DNA of 64,000 nt from Mycolicibacterium flavescens (lineage in GTDB: Bacteria > Actinomycetota > Actinomycetes > Mycobacteriales > Mycobacteriaceae). The notes beneath the pieces were generated by a model. The model did not search any database and was not told the origin of the DNA. It saw only the letters and a program-made list of their open reading frames with translations. Position 1 is the first letter of the stretch. Every line of letters begins with the position of its first letter. The stretch spans positions 1 to 64,000 of the forward strand of contig NZ_MIHA01000027.1 in NCBI RefSeq assembly GCF_001722335.1, in the 5' to 3' direction. Shown here one piece after another: positions 52,315 to 64,000 of the stretch. The position numbers were made by a program, and so were the translations under genes.

Positions 52315-53062
52315 GGCCATCGGTGTCCACGTCGAACGACGACGGCTGCGCGGGTGTGGGCGCGCCACCGCTCAGCTTGACGAATCGCGGATCGTCGTCG
52401 AGGGTTTCGCTGAGGTCGTCGATCACGTCGACGTCCGGCAGAAGCGGGGCGATGTCGGGCAGGTCGGCCAGCGAGGTCAATCCCAGCCTTTCCAGGAACA
52501 GTTCGGTGGTGGCGAATGTCACCGCGCCGGAGTCCGGGTCGGTGCCGGCTTCGGTGATCAGCCCGCGCGCCACCAGGGTGCGGATGACCGCGTCGACGTT
52601 GACGCCGCGCACCGCGCTGACCCGGGCGCGGGTCACCGGCTGACGGTACGCGATGACGGCCAGCGTCTCGAGCGCGGCGCGGGTCAGCTTGGTGCGCGCA
52701 CCGTCGAGCAGCAGCCGCTCCACGTAGGGGGCGTAGCGCGCGCGGGTGTACATCCGCCAGCCGCCGCCGGCCTCGCGCAGGTCGATCCCGCTGCCGCGCT
52801 CGGTGTAGTCCTGCGCCATCAGCTGCAGTTTGGCCGCGACGCGGTTCGGCGGCTGTCCGGTGGCCGAGGCGAGCTGCTCGACAGTCGCTGGCGTGTCGAC
52901 GACCAGCAGCAGCGCCTCGAGCGCCGCGCCGAGTTCGGCATCCCCGAGTTCGGCACCGTCGAGTTCGGCACCGTCGAGGTCCTCGGCGGTGTCGACACCG
53001 AGGTCCAGGTCGGTCGCCGCCCCGTCGTCCGGCCCGGGTTCGTCGAGGTTGTCGTCATCCAT
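52307..53062 (-). CDS. scpB: segregation and condensation protein ScpB
   Basis: A 251-residue SMC-complex subunit. The two winged helices show AALEALLLVVDTPATVEQLASATGQPPNRVAAKL and TRAALETLAVIAYRQPVTRARVSAVRGVNVDAVIRTL, the standard ScpB layout. The acidic leader contains short near-repeats (DLDGAELDGAELGDAELG), an Asp/Glu-rich extension found in actinobacteria. With ScpA and SMC it condenses the chromosome. It overlaps scpA by eight bases and rluB by eight. Confidence 0.96.
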   Translation of the reverse strand: MDDDNLDEPGPDDGAATDLDLGVDTAEDLDGAELDGAELGDAELGAALEALLLVVDTPATVEQLASATGQPPNRVAAKLQLMAQDYTERGSGIDLREAGGGWRMYTRARYAPYVERLLLDGARTKLTRAALETLAVIAYRQPVTRARVSAVRGVNVDAVIRTLVARGLITEAGTDPDSGAVTFATTELFLERLGLTSLADLPDIAPLLPDVDVIDDLSETLDDDPRFVKLSGGAPTPAQPSSFDVDTDGHE

Positions 53063-53885
53063 ACTGATCTTCTTCCACCGCCAGGTGCTGATGTGTCGGC
53101 CGCTCGCCGGTCCACGAAATCTGCAGCACTCCAAGCGGTTCCGGTTGTTCGAATGCTACTGCCCGGGCGCGGTAGAGCTCGAGCAGCGCCAGGAACCGCC
53201 CGACGATCTCGATCGGCGCCTGGCAGTCGGCCACCAGGTCCCGGAACGAGGCCCACTGGCCGATCCCGCGGTTCTCCAGCAACGCCATCAGATTACCGAC
53301 CTGTTCGGGCACCGACACCGCGACGTGGTGCAGGTGGTCGGTGCCCACGGTCGGGGTCGGGCGCGGCGTGAACGCGGCCGCCGCGATCTGCGCGAACGCG
53401 TCGGCGTCCACGCCGATCATCACCTCGGGCAGCAGCTCGGCGAACCGCTCCTCGAGCGCGACCGAACGCGGATAGCTGCGCAGCGCCGCGGCCTCCAGTT
53501 CCGCGAACATCTCGGCGACGTGCTTGAACGCCCGGTACTGCAGGAGCCGCGCGAACAGCAGGTCGCGGACCTCGAGCAGCGCGAGGTCCTCCTCGTCGTG
53601 GACCTCGCCGGCCGGCAGCAGCCGGGCGGCCTTCAGGTCCAGCAGCGTGGCGGCGATCACCAGGAACGCCGTCGTCTCCTCGAGTTCGAGTTGGCGGCCG
53701 ATCTCCTTGGTGTAGGCGATGAAGTCGTCGGTGACCTGATGCAGCGCCACCTCGGTGACGTCGAGGCGGTGCGCGAAGATCAGCTGCAGCAGCAGGTCGA
53801 ACGGGCCCTCGAAGTTGCTCAGCCGGACCCGGAAACCCGCCTGATCGGACTCCGTGGCTGGCGAATCCGTCACCGCGTCATTCAC
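53055..53885 (-). CDS. scpA: segregation and condensation protein ScpA
   Basis: A 276-residue kleisin of the SMC complex. The N-terminal helix block FRVRLSNFEGPFDLLLQLIFAHRLDVTEVALHQVTDDFIAY and the central ETTAFLVIAATLLDLKAARLLP are the family's SMC-neck-binding and signature sequences, and the C-terminal winged helix closes with LVADCQAPIEIVGRFLALLELYRARAVAFEQ. The start is GTG 53885, which overlaps the parA-like stop (GTGA). It bridges the SMC heads and binds ScpB. Confidence 0.96.
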   Translation of the reverse strand: MNDAVTDSPATESDQAGFRVRLSNFEGPFDLLLQLIFAHRLDVTEVALHQVTDDFIAYTKEIGRQLELEETTAFLVIAATLLDLKAARLLPAGEVHDEEDLALLEVRDLLFARLLQYRAFKHVAEMFAELEAAALRSYPRSVALEERFAELLPEVMIGVDADAFAQIAAAAFTPRPTPTVGTDHLHHVAVSVPEQVGNLMALLENRGIGQWASFRDLVADCQAPIEIVGRFLALLELYRARAVAFEQPEPLGVLQISWTGERPTHQHLAVEEDQYG

Positions 53886-54742
53886 GCGCCGAACCGGGCG
53901 ATGACCTCGCGGGCCAGCGATCGATAGGCTTGTGCGCCACCGGATTTCGGTGCCCATGTGGTGATCGGCTCACCGGCGACGCTGGTCTCGGGGAACCGCA
54001 CCGTGCGGGTGATGACGGTGTCGAACACGAGGTCGCCGAAGCGTTCCACGACGCGGGCCATCACCTCGCGCGAGTTCACGGTGCGCGGGTCGTAGCGGGT
54101 GATCAGGATGCCGCTGATCGACAGCTTCGGGTTCAACCGGTCGTGCACCTTTTCGACGGTGTCGGTGAGCAGTGCGAGCCCGCGCAGCGAGAAGAACTCG
54201 CACTCGGTGGGGATGATCACGCCGTCGCTGCACGCCAGGCCGTTGACGGTGAGCAGACCCAGCGACGGCTGGCAGTCGATCAGCACGTAGTCGTAGCGGT
54301 CGAGCACGGGGTACAGCGCCCGCGCCAGCGACTGCTCGCGGCCGACCTCGTTGACCAACTGGATCTCCGCGGCCGACAGGTCGATGTTGCTGGGCACCAG
54401 GTCGAGGTTCTTGACCCGCGTTTTGACCAGCACATCGTCGATCGACACCCGCGGTTCGACCAGCAGGTTGTGCACGGTGTGCTCGAGTTCGTAGTGCGGT
54501 ACGCCCAGACCCGCCGACAGGGCGCCCTGCGGGTCGAGGTCGACCAGCAGCACGCGGCGGCCGTACTCGGCGAGGCTGGCGCCGAGGTTGATGGTCGACG
54601 TGGTCTTGCCGACGCCGCCCTTCTGGTTGCACATCGCGATGACCTTGGCCGGGCCGTGTTCGGTCCGGGGTTGCGGCTCGGGAATGTGCCGCGGTGGCCG
54701 GCCGGTGAGGCCCACTTCCACCGCTGCGTCGTCGTCGCTCAT
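53882..54742 (-). CDS. ParA/MinD-family ATPase (Rv1708-like)
   Basis: A 286-residue Walker-type ATPase of the ParA/Soj group. Deviant Walker A: CNQKGGVGKTTSTINLGASLAEYG; Walker A-prime VLLVDLDPQGALS; Walker B-like YDYVLIDCQPSLGLLTVNG. It is not the main parA at the origin: here it heads the scpA-scpB operon, as Rv1708 does in M. tuberculosis. It probably helps to move or organise the chromosome or a related cargo during division. The leader (MSDDDAAVEVGLTGRPPRH) is disordered. Confidence 0.93.
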   Translation of the reverse strand: MSDDDAAVEVGLTGRPPRHIPEPQPRTEHGPAKVIAMCNQKGGVGKTTSTINLGASLAEYGRRVLLVDLDPQGALSAGLGVPHYELEHTVHNLLVEPRVSIDDVLVKTRVKNLDLVPSNIDLSAAEIQLVNEVGREQSLARALYPVLDRYDYVLIDCQPSLGLLTVNGLACSDGVIIPTECEFFSLRGLALLTDTVEKVHDRLNPKLSISGILITRYDPRTVNSREVMARVVERFGDLVFDTVITRTVRFPETSVAGEPITTWAPKSGGAQAYRSLAREVIARFGA

Positions 54743-54880
54743 GCCGGACCGTCGCTGGTCAGGCGAAACGCGGGCATGGCGAACATCCGGGCAAGTTTAA
54801 CGGGATGCGACTGCCAGGTCAGCCAGACCCGCGGGCAACTTGGCCGCCGATCGTGGCTGTTGGCGGCTTAGGCTGACGCG

Positions 54881-55642
54881 ATGGGCTTGGAGCGACTGCG
54901 GCCGCTGCTTCGGTGGTCGGTCCTGCGCATGGCGGTCGGGGTGCGCCACATCACCACCACCGGCCAGATCGGCGACGGCCGCGAGGCCGCGCTCGGGGAC
55001 TACGTCGTGGCCGAGGCGCGCCAGGGTGACCTCGACGACGTCATCGCCACCATCGACCGGTTCGCCTACCAGAAGTCGTTCCTGATCAACGTCGGTGACA
55101 AGAAGGGCGAGCTCCTCGACGCCGCGGCGCGGCGGGCCGATCCGCGTCTGGTGCTCGAACTGGGCACGTACTGCGGGTACGGGGCGCTGCGCCTGGCGCG
55201 GGCCGCACCTGAGGCCCGGATCTACTCGGTCGAGCTCGCCGAGGCCAACGCCGAGGTCGCCCGGCGCGTGTGGGCACACGCCGGTGTCGCCGACCGGGTG
55301 ACCTGCGTGGTCGGCACCATCGGCGACGGTGGTCGGACGCTCGACGCGCTGGCCGCCGAACACGGGTTCGGCCCGGGCCGCCTCGACGTGCTGTTTCTCG
55401 ACCACGACAAGGACGCCTATCTGAGCGACCTGCTGAGCATGCTCGACCGCGGGTGGTTGCACCCCGGGTCGGTGGTGGTCGCCGACAACGTCCGGCTCCC
55501 CGGCGCGCCCAAGTACCGGGCGTACATGCGCGAGCAGCAGGGCAAGCTGTTCGACACGGTCGAGCACAAGACGCACGCGGAGTACCAGACGCTGCTGCCC
55601 GACCTGGTCCTCGAGTCCCGTTACCTCGGCGAGCAGACGTGA
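54881..55642 (+). CDS. catechol O-methyltransferase-like protein (Rv1703c-like)
   Basis: A 253-residue SAM-dependent methyltransferase. The SAM-binding motif I is LVLELGTYCGYGALRLA; motif II, YSVELAEANAEVA, carries the acidic residue; LDVLFLDHDKDAYLSD contains the Asp-His-Lys-Asp metal motif typical of COMT-like enzymes, and VVVADNV follows. It would methylate a catechol hydroxyl with Mg2+. It reads opposite to the surrounding minus-strand block, between xerD and the parA-like gene, and is probably independently expressed. Confidence 0.9.
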   Translation: MGLERLRPLLRWSVLRMAVGVRHITTTGQIGDGREAALGDYVVAEARQGDLDDVIATIDRFAYQKSFLINVGDKKGELLDAAARRADPRLVLELGTYCGYGALRLARAAPEARIYSVELAEANAEVARRVWAHAGVADRVTCVVGTIGDGGRTLDALAAEHGFGPGRLDVLFLDHDKDAYLSDLLSMLDRGWLHPGSVVVADNVRLPGAPKYRAYMREQQGKLFDTVEHKTHAEYQTLLPDLVLESRYLGEQT

Positions 55643-55700
55643 AATGCCCTGAAAACCCGCGAAAAGAGGGCAATTTGCGTCTGTTCGCGGAAGGAAAGCG

Positions 55701-56644
55701 CTACCTCGCGCGCGGGTGGGCGCCGGCCCACACCTCGCGCAGCGCGTTGACCGTGACCATCGTGTAGATCTGCGTGGTGGTGACCGAGGCGTGGCCGAGC
55801 AGTTCCTGCACGACGCGCACGTCGGCGCCGCCGTCGAGCAGATGCGTGGCGAACGAGTGCCGCAGCACGTGCGGTGACACCGCGGCGGTGATGCCCGCCC
55901 GCTCGGCGGCGTCCTGCAACACCTGCCAGGCGCTCTGCCGCGACAGCCGGCCGCCGCGGGAGTTGAGGAAGATCGCCGGGTTTCCGCGACCGCGACGCGC
56001 CAGGTCGGGCCGCCCGCGCACGAGGTAGGCGTCCAGCGCGCTGACCGCGGGGCGGCCGATCGGCACCAGTCGGTGCTTGCCGCCCTTGCCGCGCAGCAGC
56101 ACCGACCGGGCATGGGTGTCGACGTCGTCGAGGTCCAGCCCGACCGCCTCGGAGATCCGGGCGCCGGTCGAGTACAGCAGTTCGAGCAGCGCGCGGTTGC
56201 GCAGCGTCAGCGGACCGTCGGCCTCGCTGTCGCCGCCGGCCGCGTCGAGCAGCGCCACCACCTCGTCGATCGACAGGCTCTTGGGTAGCCGTCGACTCGG
56301 CGTCGGCGGCTTGACCGCCGAGGCCACGTCCAGGTCGATCAGCCCCTCGGCGGCCGCGAACCGGTGCAGCCCGCGCACGGCGATCACCGCCCGCGCCGCC
56401 GACACCGCCGACAGCGGCGCGGTGCCGGTGTCGGGGTCGCCGCGGCGCAACGAGACCAGGAACTCGCTCACGTCGGACTCGGTGACGTTGCGCAGATCGT
56501 CGATGCCGCGGGCGGCCAGATGCTCGGTGTAGCGGCGCAGATCGCGCCGGTAGGAGCTCAACGTGTTGGCGGCGACCCCGCGTTCGATGCTCAGGTGGTT
56601 GAAGTAGTCCTGCACCTGGGTGTCGAGCGCGGAGGTCAGAGTGC

Positions 56645-56648
<4 letters not shown>
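55701..56648 (-). CDS. xerD: site-specific tyrosine recombinase XerD
   Basis: A 315-residue tyrosine recombinase that resolves chromosome dimers at dif together with XerC. The N-terminal SAM-like domain has [33 protein letters not shown]. The catalytic set is complete: Arg in [12 protein letters not shown], Lys in [25 protein letters not shown] (His-x-x-Arg), [15 protein letters not shown] (His and Tyr). I start at GTG 56648, whose GTGA overlaps the NUDIX stop; the family N-terminus agrees. Operon with the NUDIX gene. Confidence 0.96.
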
Positions 56649-59057
<2,409 letters not shown>

Positions 59058-59172
59058 CTAGGCCGATTCCTAGTTTCGGGGCCTGCCGACCCACGGAACC
59101 CCACCCTAACACCGTCGCCGACACCGCGTCGGTGACGCGCCGCGGAGGGCTCCCGGTGAGACCGATTCGCCG

Positions 59173-60111
59173 CTACTGCGGGACGGTGACCGACGTCGCG
59201 CCGGGGCCGACACCGTACTGGGCGGGCCGGGCGCCGTTGATCAGATCGCCCAGCGCAAGCACCGACGTGATGCGGCCGGATTCGCTGCCGAGGTCGTCGA
59301 CGGTGCTGACCGCCGAACTGAGCGCGGGGTCGGATCGGGTGACCGCGACGGCCGCGGTGCCCGACGCCGAACCGTCCCGCCCCGCGAGGACCGTGCCCGC
59401 GCCGTGTGGGGCCAGCCCGGCGGCCAGCCGCGCCACGGTGGCGCCCCGGTTGCCCGCGTCGTCGCCCAGCGCCCCGCCGGTCACGATCATCGCGGTGTCG
59501 GCCGCGCCGACCCGGTCGTCGTAGGTGATGAAACCGGTGTCGCGCAGGGTGGCCAGCACGGTGTCGCGCTGGGCGTCGTCGACGGTGTTGACCTTGGGGT
59601 CGCGGTTGATCAGCAGTGCGATGCCCAGCAGGTCACCGGCTTGGGAGCCCTGGTCGACGGCGGCGGTGCTCAGCTGCCTGCCCGCGGGCACGATCGGCGA
59701 GTTGACCACCGACAGCAGTTTCTCCGCGGCGTTGGCGTCGACGAACTGCTGGGTCAGCGTCACCGCGCCGCTGACGCTGCCGCCGGCCTGCCCGACCAGC
59801 CGGGTGACCGCCTCGATGTCGTCGTCGGAGGCGTCGGGGGTGCGGAACAGCACCACGGACTTCCCGGCCATCGCGTCGCGCACGATGCGCGGCGACATCT
59901 GCGCATCGAATTCGCCGGCGGCGCTGAGCTTCTCGTTGAGTCCGTTGCGCTCGTCGGTGAGCACGTTGATCCGGTCCTGCAGTTCGCTCTTGTCGTCGCG
60001 CAGGCCCGACAGCACCGTGTTCGACAGCAGCCCGGACCCCAACGCCACCCCGATGGCCAGCGCGAGGAACACCGCCGCGAGCGAGATCGCGTGTGTGCGA
60101 AGCGAAATCAT
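59173..60111 (-). CDS. mctB: MctB-type copper transport/SteB-like membrane protein
   Basis: A 312-residue membrane protein, M. tuberculosis Rv1698 type, linked there to copper tolerance and to the outer envelope; the coryneform homologue SteB pairs with SteA at the division site. One N-terminal helix (AAVFLALAIGVALGSGLL), then a coiled coil (DDKSELQDRINVLTDERNGLNEKLSA) and a mixed alpha/beta outer domain with VVLFRTPDASDDDIEAV. It lies 9 bp after steA in the same direction. The copper and division roles are known for relatives, not shown here. Confidence 0.92.
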   Translation of the reverse strand: MISLRTHAISLAAVFLALAIGVALGSGLLSNTVLSGLRDDKSELQDRINVLTDERNGLNEKLSAAGEFDAQMSPRIVRDAMAGKSVVLFRTPDASDDDIEAVTRLVGQAGGSVSGAVTLTQQFVDANAAEKLLSVVNSPIVPAGRQLSTAAVDQGSQAGDLLGIALLINRDPKVNTVDDAQRDTVLATLRDTGFITYDDRVGAADTAMIVTGGALGDDAGNRGATVARLAAGLAPHGAGTVLAGRDGSASGTAAVAVTRSDPALSSAVSTVDDLGSESGRITSVLALGDLINGARPAQYGVGPGATSVTVPQ

Positions 60112-60120
60112 GAGGTGCTC

Positions 60121-61305
60121 CTAAGTGACCCAGCCCTGGACCCACAGCGAGAACCGGTTCCAGTAGTCGACGATCCAGTCCAGCAGAGCGGCGTCCACCC
60201 GCGCCACCCACAGCGCGACGATCACCGCGACCAGCATCGCGAGCACCAGCAGCGCGATCGCCCCGCCGGACACCCGGCTGCGGTACAGCGTCGCAACGGC
60301 TTTGGCGTCGACCAGTTTCTCGCCGACCTTGAGCCGGGTCAGGAACGTCGACGGGTTGCTCTGCTGGCGGGACCGGTCGAAGAACTCCTCGATGCTGGCG
60401 GTGTGGCCGGCGGTGACGATCAGCGACGCGCCGTGGTGGTCGCAGAGCAGCAGCGCCAGATCGGCGGCCGACCCCGCGGCGGGGAACGTCATCGCCCCGA
60501 CTCCGAGGTCCTGGATGCGTTCGAGCCCGGCTGCGTGGCCGTCGGCGTCGGCGGGCAGCACGACCTGCGCACCGCACCGCAGCACCTCGGCGCTGATCTT
60601 GTCCGGGTCCCCGACGATGAGCTGCGGCCGGTATCCGGCCTTGCGCAGCACGTCCGCGCCGGTGCCGACGCCGACCAGCACCGGCTGGTACTCCTTGATG
60701 AACGGTTTGAGGGCCCGCAGGTCGTTGGCCGCCCCGGCGTCTTCAGCGACGATCACGACGTGGCGCCGGTTGAGGTCGACGTCGATGTCGGGGATGCCGA
60801 TGCCGTCGATGAGCAGCGGGCTCTCACTGCGGATGAACTCGATGGTGTTGCCGGCGAACGCCTCGAGGTGGGCCACCAGACCGCTCTTGGCCTCGTGCAT
60901 CAGCTCGTGGATCTCGTGGTCGGTGCGCTCGGCGCCGAGGATCAGCCGGCGGTCGCCGCTGTAGATGCCGCCTTCGTGCAGGCGGACCCGCGCGCCGTCC
61001 TTGACCTTCTTGAAGACCTCGGGGCCGGTGTTGTCGATCAGCGTGATGCCGTTGGCGACCAGCACCTCGGGCCCGAGGTTGGGGTAGCGTCCCGAGATCG
61101 ACGGTGAGGCGTTGACAACCGCGGTGACACCGGCCTCGACGAGCGCGTCGGCGGTGATGCGGTCCAGGTCCAGGGCGTCGATGACGACGATGTCTCCGGG
61201 GCTGATGCGGCGCAGCAGCCGGTCGATGTCGCGGTCCACGCGGGCGGTGCCGGCGATGCCCGGTCGAGAGCTGGCATTACGGGTGAGCAGCGCTGACATC
61301 TTCAT
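60121..61305 (-). CDS. steA: SteA-type cell division/envelope protein (Rv1697-like)
   Basis: A 394-residue protein, M. tuberculosis Rv1697 type. The N-terminal region (DIDRLLRRISPGDIVVIDALDLDRITADALVEAGVTAVVNASPSISGRYPNLGPEVLV) is a thiamine-pyrophosphokinase-like domain; the last 60 residues hold a membrane helix (SGGAIALLVLAMLVAVIVALWVARV) then WNRFSLWVQGWV. Its partner gene mctB/steB follows 9 bp later. Relatives act in envelope separation at division. I start at ATG 61305 (MKMSALLTRN); ATG 61299 is possible. Confidence 0.92.
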   Translation of the reverse strand: MKMSALLTRNASSRPGIAGTARVDRDIDRLLRRISPGDIVVIDALDLDRITADALVEAGVTAVVNASPSISGRYPNLGPEVLVANGITLIDNTGPEVFKKVKDGARVRLHEGGIYSGDRRLILGAERTDHEIHELMHEAKSGLVAHLEAFAGNTIEFIRSESPLLIDGIGIPDIDVDLNRRHVVIVAEDAGAANDLRALKPFIKEYQPVLVGVGTGADVLRKAGYRPQLIVGDPDKISAEVLRCGAQVVLPADADGHAAGLERIQDLGVGAMTFPAAGSAADLALLLCDHHGASLIVTAGHTASIEEFFDRSRQQSNPSTFLTRLKVGEKLVDAKAVATLYRSRVSGGAIALLVLAMLVAVIVALWVARVDAALLDWIVDYWNRFSLWVQGWVT

Positions 61306-61482
61306 GGGCCGATTCTGGCGAGACCGGGCCGTGATCCGTCGGAGGCGCGCCGTAACATCAGTCACATAAGTACCTTGTGTCCCACAGGTCACATGCGGAC
61401 GGCCAGCGTTGAGCAAAGCCGCCAGTAACCAAGACAGGCTTTCAAAGCCCGGAATGTGTAACGGCCAGCAAACAGCTACGGG

Positions 61483-63255
61483 CTAGGTTTCCGCGCGGTC
61501 CTTCTGCGCGGCGTCGAGCAGCTCGCGCGCGTGCGCGCGGCCGCTGTCGGACTCGCCGAGCCCGGCCAGCATCCGCGCCAACTCGGCCACCCGCTCGTCG
61601 TCGTCCAGTCGGCGCACACCGCTGGCCTTGGCCTTCCCCGCGCCCTTGGCGCCCGCACTGTCGACCACCAGGTGGACGTCGGCGTAGGCCGCGACCTGCG
61701 GCAGATGGGTGACGACGATGACCTGGTGCGTGTCGGCCAGCCGCGCCAACCGGCGCCCGATCTGCACGGCGGCCCGGCCGCCGACGCCGGCGTCGACCTC
61801 GTCGAACACCATCGTGGTGCCTTCCGCCGACGCGGCCAGCACCACCTCGAGGGCCAACATCACGCGCGACAGTTCACCGCCAGAGGCGCTCTTGTTCAGC
61901 GGCAGGATGTCGGTTCCGCGGTGGGCGGCGAAGCCGAACTCGACGTTGTCGACGCCGTCGTGCCCGGCGTGCACGACCTCCCCGGACGCCAGCGTCAGCG
62001 GCGCGGAGTCGTCGGCCCGGGCCGGCAGCGGGCCGACCGACACCGTGAAGTCGGCGTCGGCCATCGCGAGCCCGGCGAGTTCGGCGGTCACCGCCTTGGA
62101 CAGTCCCTTGGCCGCCTTCGTGCGCGCCTTGGTCAACTCGGCGGCAGCGGCGACGACCTTGCGCTGCAATTCCTCGACCTTGCGCTCGAGACCGGTCAGC
62201 GCCTCCTCGGAGACGTCGAGTTGGTCGAGGCGCTCGCGTGATTCGCGCGCCCAGGCCAGGACACCGTCGACATCGGGGGCGTACTTGCGGGTGAGCGTGC
62301 GTAGTTCGGCCTGGCGTGCCAGCTTGCTCTCCAGCGCGCTGGCGTCGCCGGGCAGCCCGGACAGGAACGACCCGAGTTCGCCGCCGACACTGGCGATCAC
62401 CGCGACGGCTTCGTTGAGTTGTTCGGCCAGCGACACCAGCGCGGCGTCTCCGGTGGACTCCAGCGCCGCCTTGGCGTGCGCGACGCCGTGTGAGGCCGAC
62501 AGATCCTCCGGCGACGGGTCGTCCGGCCCGGACAGCGCGGTCCGTGCGGTCTGGGCGGCCTCGCGCAGCGCGTCGAGTTCGGAGAGTCGGCGGATGTCGT
62601 CGACGAGCGCGTTGTCCTCACCGGGTTCTGGTGCGACAGCATCGATTTCGTCTAGCGAGAACTTCAGCCGGTCGGCTTCCTGCGCGAGTTCGCGGGCCCG
62701 CTGCCTGCGGTCGATCAGGTCGCGGCGCGCCGCCGCCCAGTCGTCGCGGGCGGCGCGGTACTTCTTCAGCGGGGCCTCGACGTCGGCGAACCGGTCCAGG
62801 GCCGCCCGCTGCTCCTCGGGCCGCATCAGCCGCAGTTGGTCGTTCTGCCCGTGCAGGGTGAGAAGTTCGGTGGTGAAGCCGCTCAGCGATTTGGCGGGCA
62901 CGCTGCGTCCGCCGAGGTAGGCCCGTGACGGGCCGTCGCGGCTGACCGAACGCGCGGCGATGACGCTGCCGTCGTCGTCGCGTTCGGCGCCTGAGGAGTC
63001 GAGGATCTCGTCGACGAGCGCAGCGACGTCAGCGGCGAGTTCGGTTGTGGTGAAACGGCCTTCGACCACCGCACGGTTGGCGCCCGAGCGCACCCGGCTG
63101 GCGTCGGCCCGGGCTCCGCCGAGCAGGTGCAGACCGGTGACGACCATGGTCTTGCCGGTGCCGGTCTCGCCGGTCAGGACCGTGAAGCCGCGGTCGAACT
63201 CGGCGGTCGCGGTGCTGATCGCGCCGAGTGACTCGATTCGGATTTCGGAGAGCAC
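61483..63255 (-). CDS. recN: DNA repair protein RecN
   Basis: A 590-residue SMC-like ATPase of double-strand break repair. N-terminal P-loop: VLTGETGTGKTMVVTGLHLLGGARAD. A long Ala/Glu-rich coiled coil follows in the middle (about 170-390). The C-terminal head has SGGELSRVMLALEVVLA (signature) and TTMVFDEVDAGVGGRAA (Walker B). Start is GTG 63255, sharing one base with the nadK stop. Typical nadK-recN pair, as in M. tuberculosis Rv1695-1696. Confidence 0.96.
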   Translation of the reverse strand: MLSEIRIESLGAISTATAEFDRGFTVLTGETGTGKTMVVTGLHLLGGARADASRVRSGANRAVVEGRFTTTELAADVAALVDEILDSSGAERDDDGSVIAARSVSRDGPSRAYLGGRSVPAKSLSGFTTELLTLHGQNDQLRLMRPEEQRAALDRFADVEAPLKKYRAARDDWAAARRDLIDRRQRARELAQEADRLKFSLDEIDAVAPEPGEDNALVDDIRRLSELDALREAAQTARTALSGPDDPSPEDLSASHGVAHAKAALESTGDAALVSLAEQLNEAVAVIASVGGELGSFLSGLPGDASALESKLARQAELRTLTRKYAPDVDGVLAWARESRERLDQLDVSEEALTGLERKVEELQRKVVAAAAELTKARTKAAKGLSKAVTAELAGLAMADADFTVSVGPLPARADDSAPLTLASGEVVHAGHDGVDNVEFGFAAHRGTDILPLNKSASGGELSRVMLALEVVLAASAEGTTMVFDEVDAGVGGRAAVQIGRRLARLADTHQVIVVTHLPQVAAYADVHLVVDSAGAKGAGKAKASGVRRLDDDERVAELARMLAGLGESDSGRAHARELLDAAQKDRAET

Positions 63256-64000
63256 TACTGACCGCGCCACCCCGTGACCGGCAACCGGAACTTGCGCACC
63301 AGACGGTCGGTGAACGGGGCACTGTCGAGGCGCACCCATTTGACCGGTGTACCGCAGCGGGTCACCTCCAGGCGCCCGCCGGCAGGGACCACCATCTCGC
63401 GGCGGCCGTCGCAGAACACCAGCGCGTCGTGGCCGCGGGCCTCGATCTCGATCGCGATCGCCGCCTCGGGGCTGGTCACCATCGGGCGGGCGAACAGCGC
63501 ATGAGCGTTGTTGGGCACCACCAGGATCGCCTCCAGGTCCGGCCACAGGATCGGACCGCCCGCGGAGAACGCCCACGCCGTGGACCCCGTCGGTGTGGCG
63601 ACCAGGACCCCGTCGCACCCGAACGACGACACCGGCCGTCCGTCCACCTCGAGCACCGCACCCAGCACCCCGAGCCGCGGGCCCTTCTCCAGGCTGGCCT
63701 CGTTCAACGCCCAGCCCCGGTCGATGACGCGGCCGTCCACCCGGACCACCACGTCGAGCGTCATCCGCTCCTCGACGCTGTAGTCGCGGGCGATCACGTG
63801 GTCGAGGACGGCGTCGATGTTGTCGGCCTCGGCTTCGGCGAGAAAACCGATGCGGCCGAGGTTGACCCCCAGCACCGGGATCTCGACGTTGCGGGCGAGT
63901 TCGGCCGCGCGCAGGAACGTGCCGTCGCCGCCGAGTACGAGCACCAGTTCGCAGCCCTCGGCGGCGCGTTCCTCGGCGTCGACCACCTCGATCTCGACGC
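63255..64000 (-). CDS. nadK: NAD kinase, truncated by window end (N-terminus missing)
   Basis: The last 248 codons of an NAD kinase that makes NADP. Visible motifs: [13 protein letters not shown] (GGDGT diphosphate site) and [28 protein letters not shown], the NE/D and NAD-binding blocks. The frame is open to 64000 with [10 protein letters not shown], consistent with the conserved sequence before GGDGT, so the true start lies beyond the window. Its TAG touches the GTG of recN. It is part of the same minus-strand operon as recN. Confidence 0.96.
   Translation of the reverse strand, partial: VEIEVVDAEERAAEGCELVLVLGGDGTFLRAAELARNVEIPVLGVNLGRIGFLAEAEADNIDAVLDHVIARDYSVEERMTLDVVVRVDGRVIDRGWALNEASLEKGPRLGVLGAVLEVDGRPVSSFGCDGVLVATPTGSTAWAFSAGGPILWPDLEAILVVPNNAHALFARPMVTSPEAAIAIEIEARGHDALVFCDGRREMVVPAGGRLEVTRCGTPVKWVRLDSAPFTDRLVRKFRLPVTGWRGQ

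Noticed and set aside
53882..54742. The ParA-like ATPase as the main chromosome-partition parA near an origin
   Set aside because: There is no parB, parS site, gidB or rnpA nearby. Its place before scpA-scpB matches the Rv1708 paralogue instead.
59058..59073. CTAGG-N6-CCTAG inverted repeat in the pyrG leader
   Set aside because: Arms of only five bases are expected by chance over 64 kb, and there is no supporting regulatory context.
61437..61449. Small hairpin (GGCTT-TCA-AAGCC) upstream of steA as a recN terminator
   Set aside because: The stem is five base pairs with no T run on the transcribed strand, too weak to support as a terminator.

Overview
This 64 kb window is a chromosomal segment of an actinobacterium, almost certainly a fast-growing environmental mycobacterium (Mycolicibacterium type). 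The evidence is very high GC, many GTG starts, four-base stop/start overlaps, MmpS/MmpL transporters, DUF732 secreted proteins, a PknH-like sensor lipoprotein, F420-type and mycofactocin-type oxidoreductases, and a right-hand block whose gene order matches M. tuberculosis Rv1695-Rv1713. That order comparison is from memory, not from a search.

Layout. 0-19 kb: mixed housekeeping and conserved genes. They include the end of an SMR transporter, an MFS exporter, malQ, lipid acyltransferase and SRPBCC genes, and a chain of coupled genes at 5.4-10.3 kb: a di-iron protein and its likely ferredoxin reductase, then a Ser/Thr kinase, an LLM oxidoreductase and a SnoaL protein. These are followed by small conserved proteins, an NDH-2-like flavoprotein, an ankyrin protein, an SGNH hydrolase and a PLP decarboxylase.

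19.4-32.7 kb: an accessory catabolic cluster in several divergent units. It holds an aldehyde dehydrogenase, a split MaoC/ChsH1-like hydratase, a Rieske oxygenase, two P450s, a double-domain CaiB/BaiF CoA-transferase, two SDRs (one mycofactocin-type), an amidohydrolase-2 protein, and FadR-type and TetR regulators. This suggests oxygenation, CoA activation and beta-oxidation-like breakdown of a bulky, perhaps steroid- or terpenoid-like, substrate. A 188-bp palindromic MITE-like element sits exactly between the two convergent genes at 20.87-21.06 kb.

32.9-45.7 kb: a cell-envelope region with an mmpS-mmpL operon followed by two secreted-protein genes, then a second closely related mmpL. Between and after them are a DUF7159-like membrane protein, a lipoprotein with a collagen-like then Gly-Gly-Ala tail, an acyltransferase-3 protein, a secreted protein and a PknH-type sensor lipoprotein. 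45.8-49.4 kb: tRNA-Pro(GGG), an FeS-type cryptochrome/photolyase and two TauE/SafE permeases.

49.5-64 kb: a conserved core block, nearly all on the minus strand (reading from 64 kb down): nadK, recN, steA, mctB, pyrG, an ADP-ribose-type NUDIX gene, xerD, a parA-like gene, scpA, scpB, an rluB-type synthase, cmk and der. Most are coupled by short overlaps. They join DNA repair, cell-envelope separation, nucleotide supply, dimer resolution, chromosome condensation and ribosome maturation. A catechol O-methyltransferase-like gene is inserted on the plus strand.
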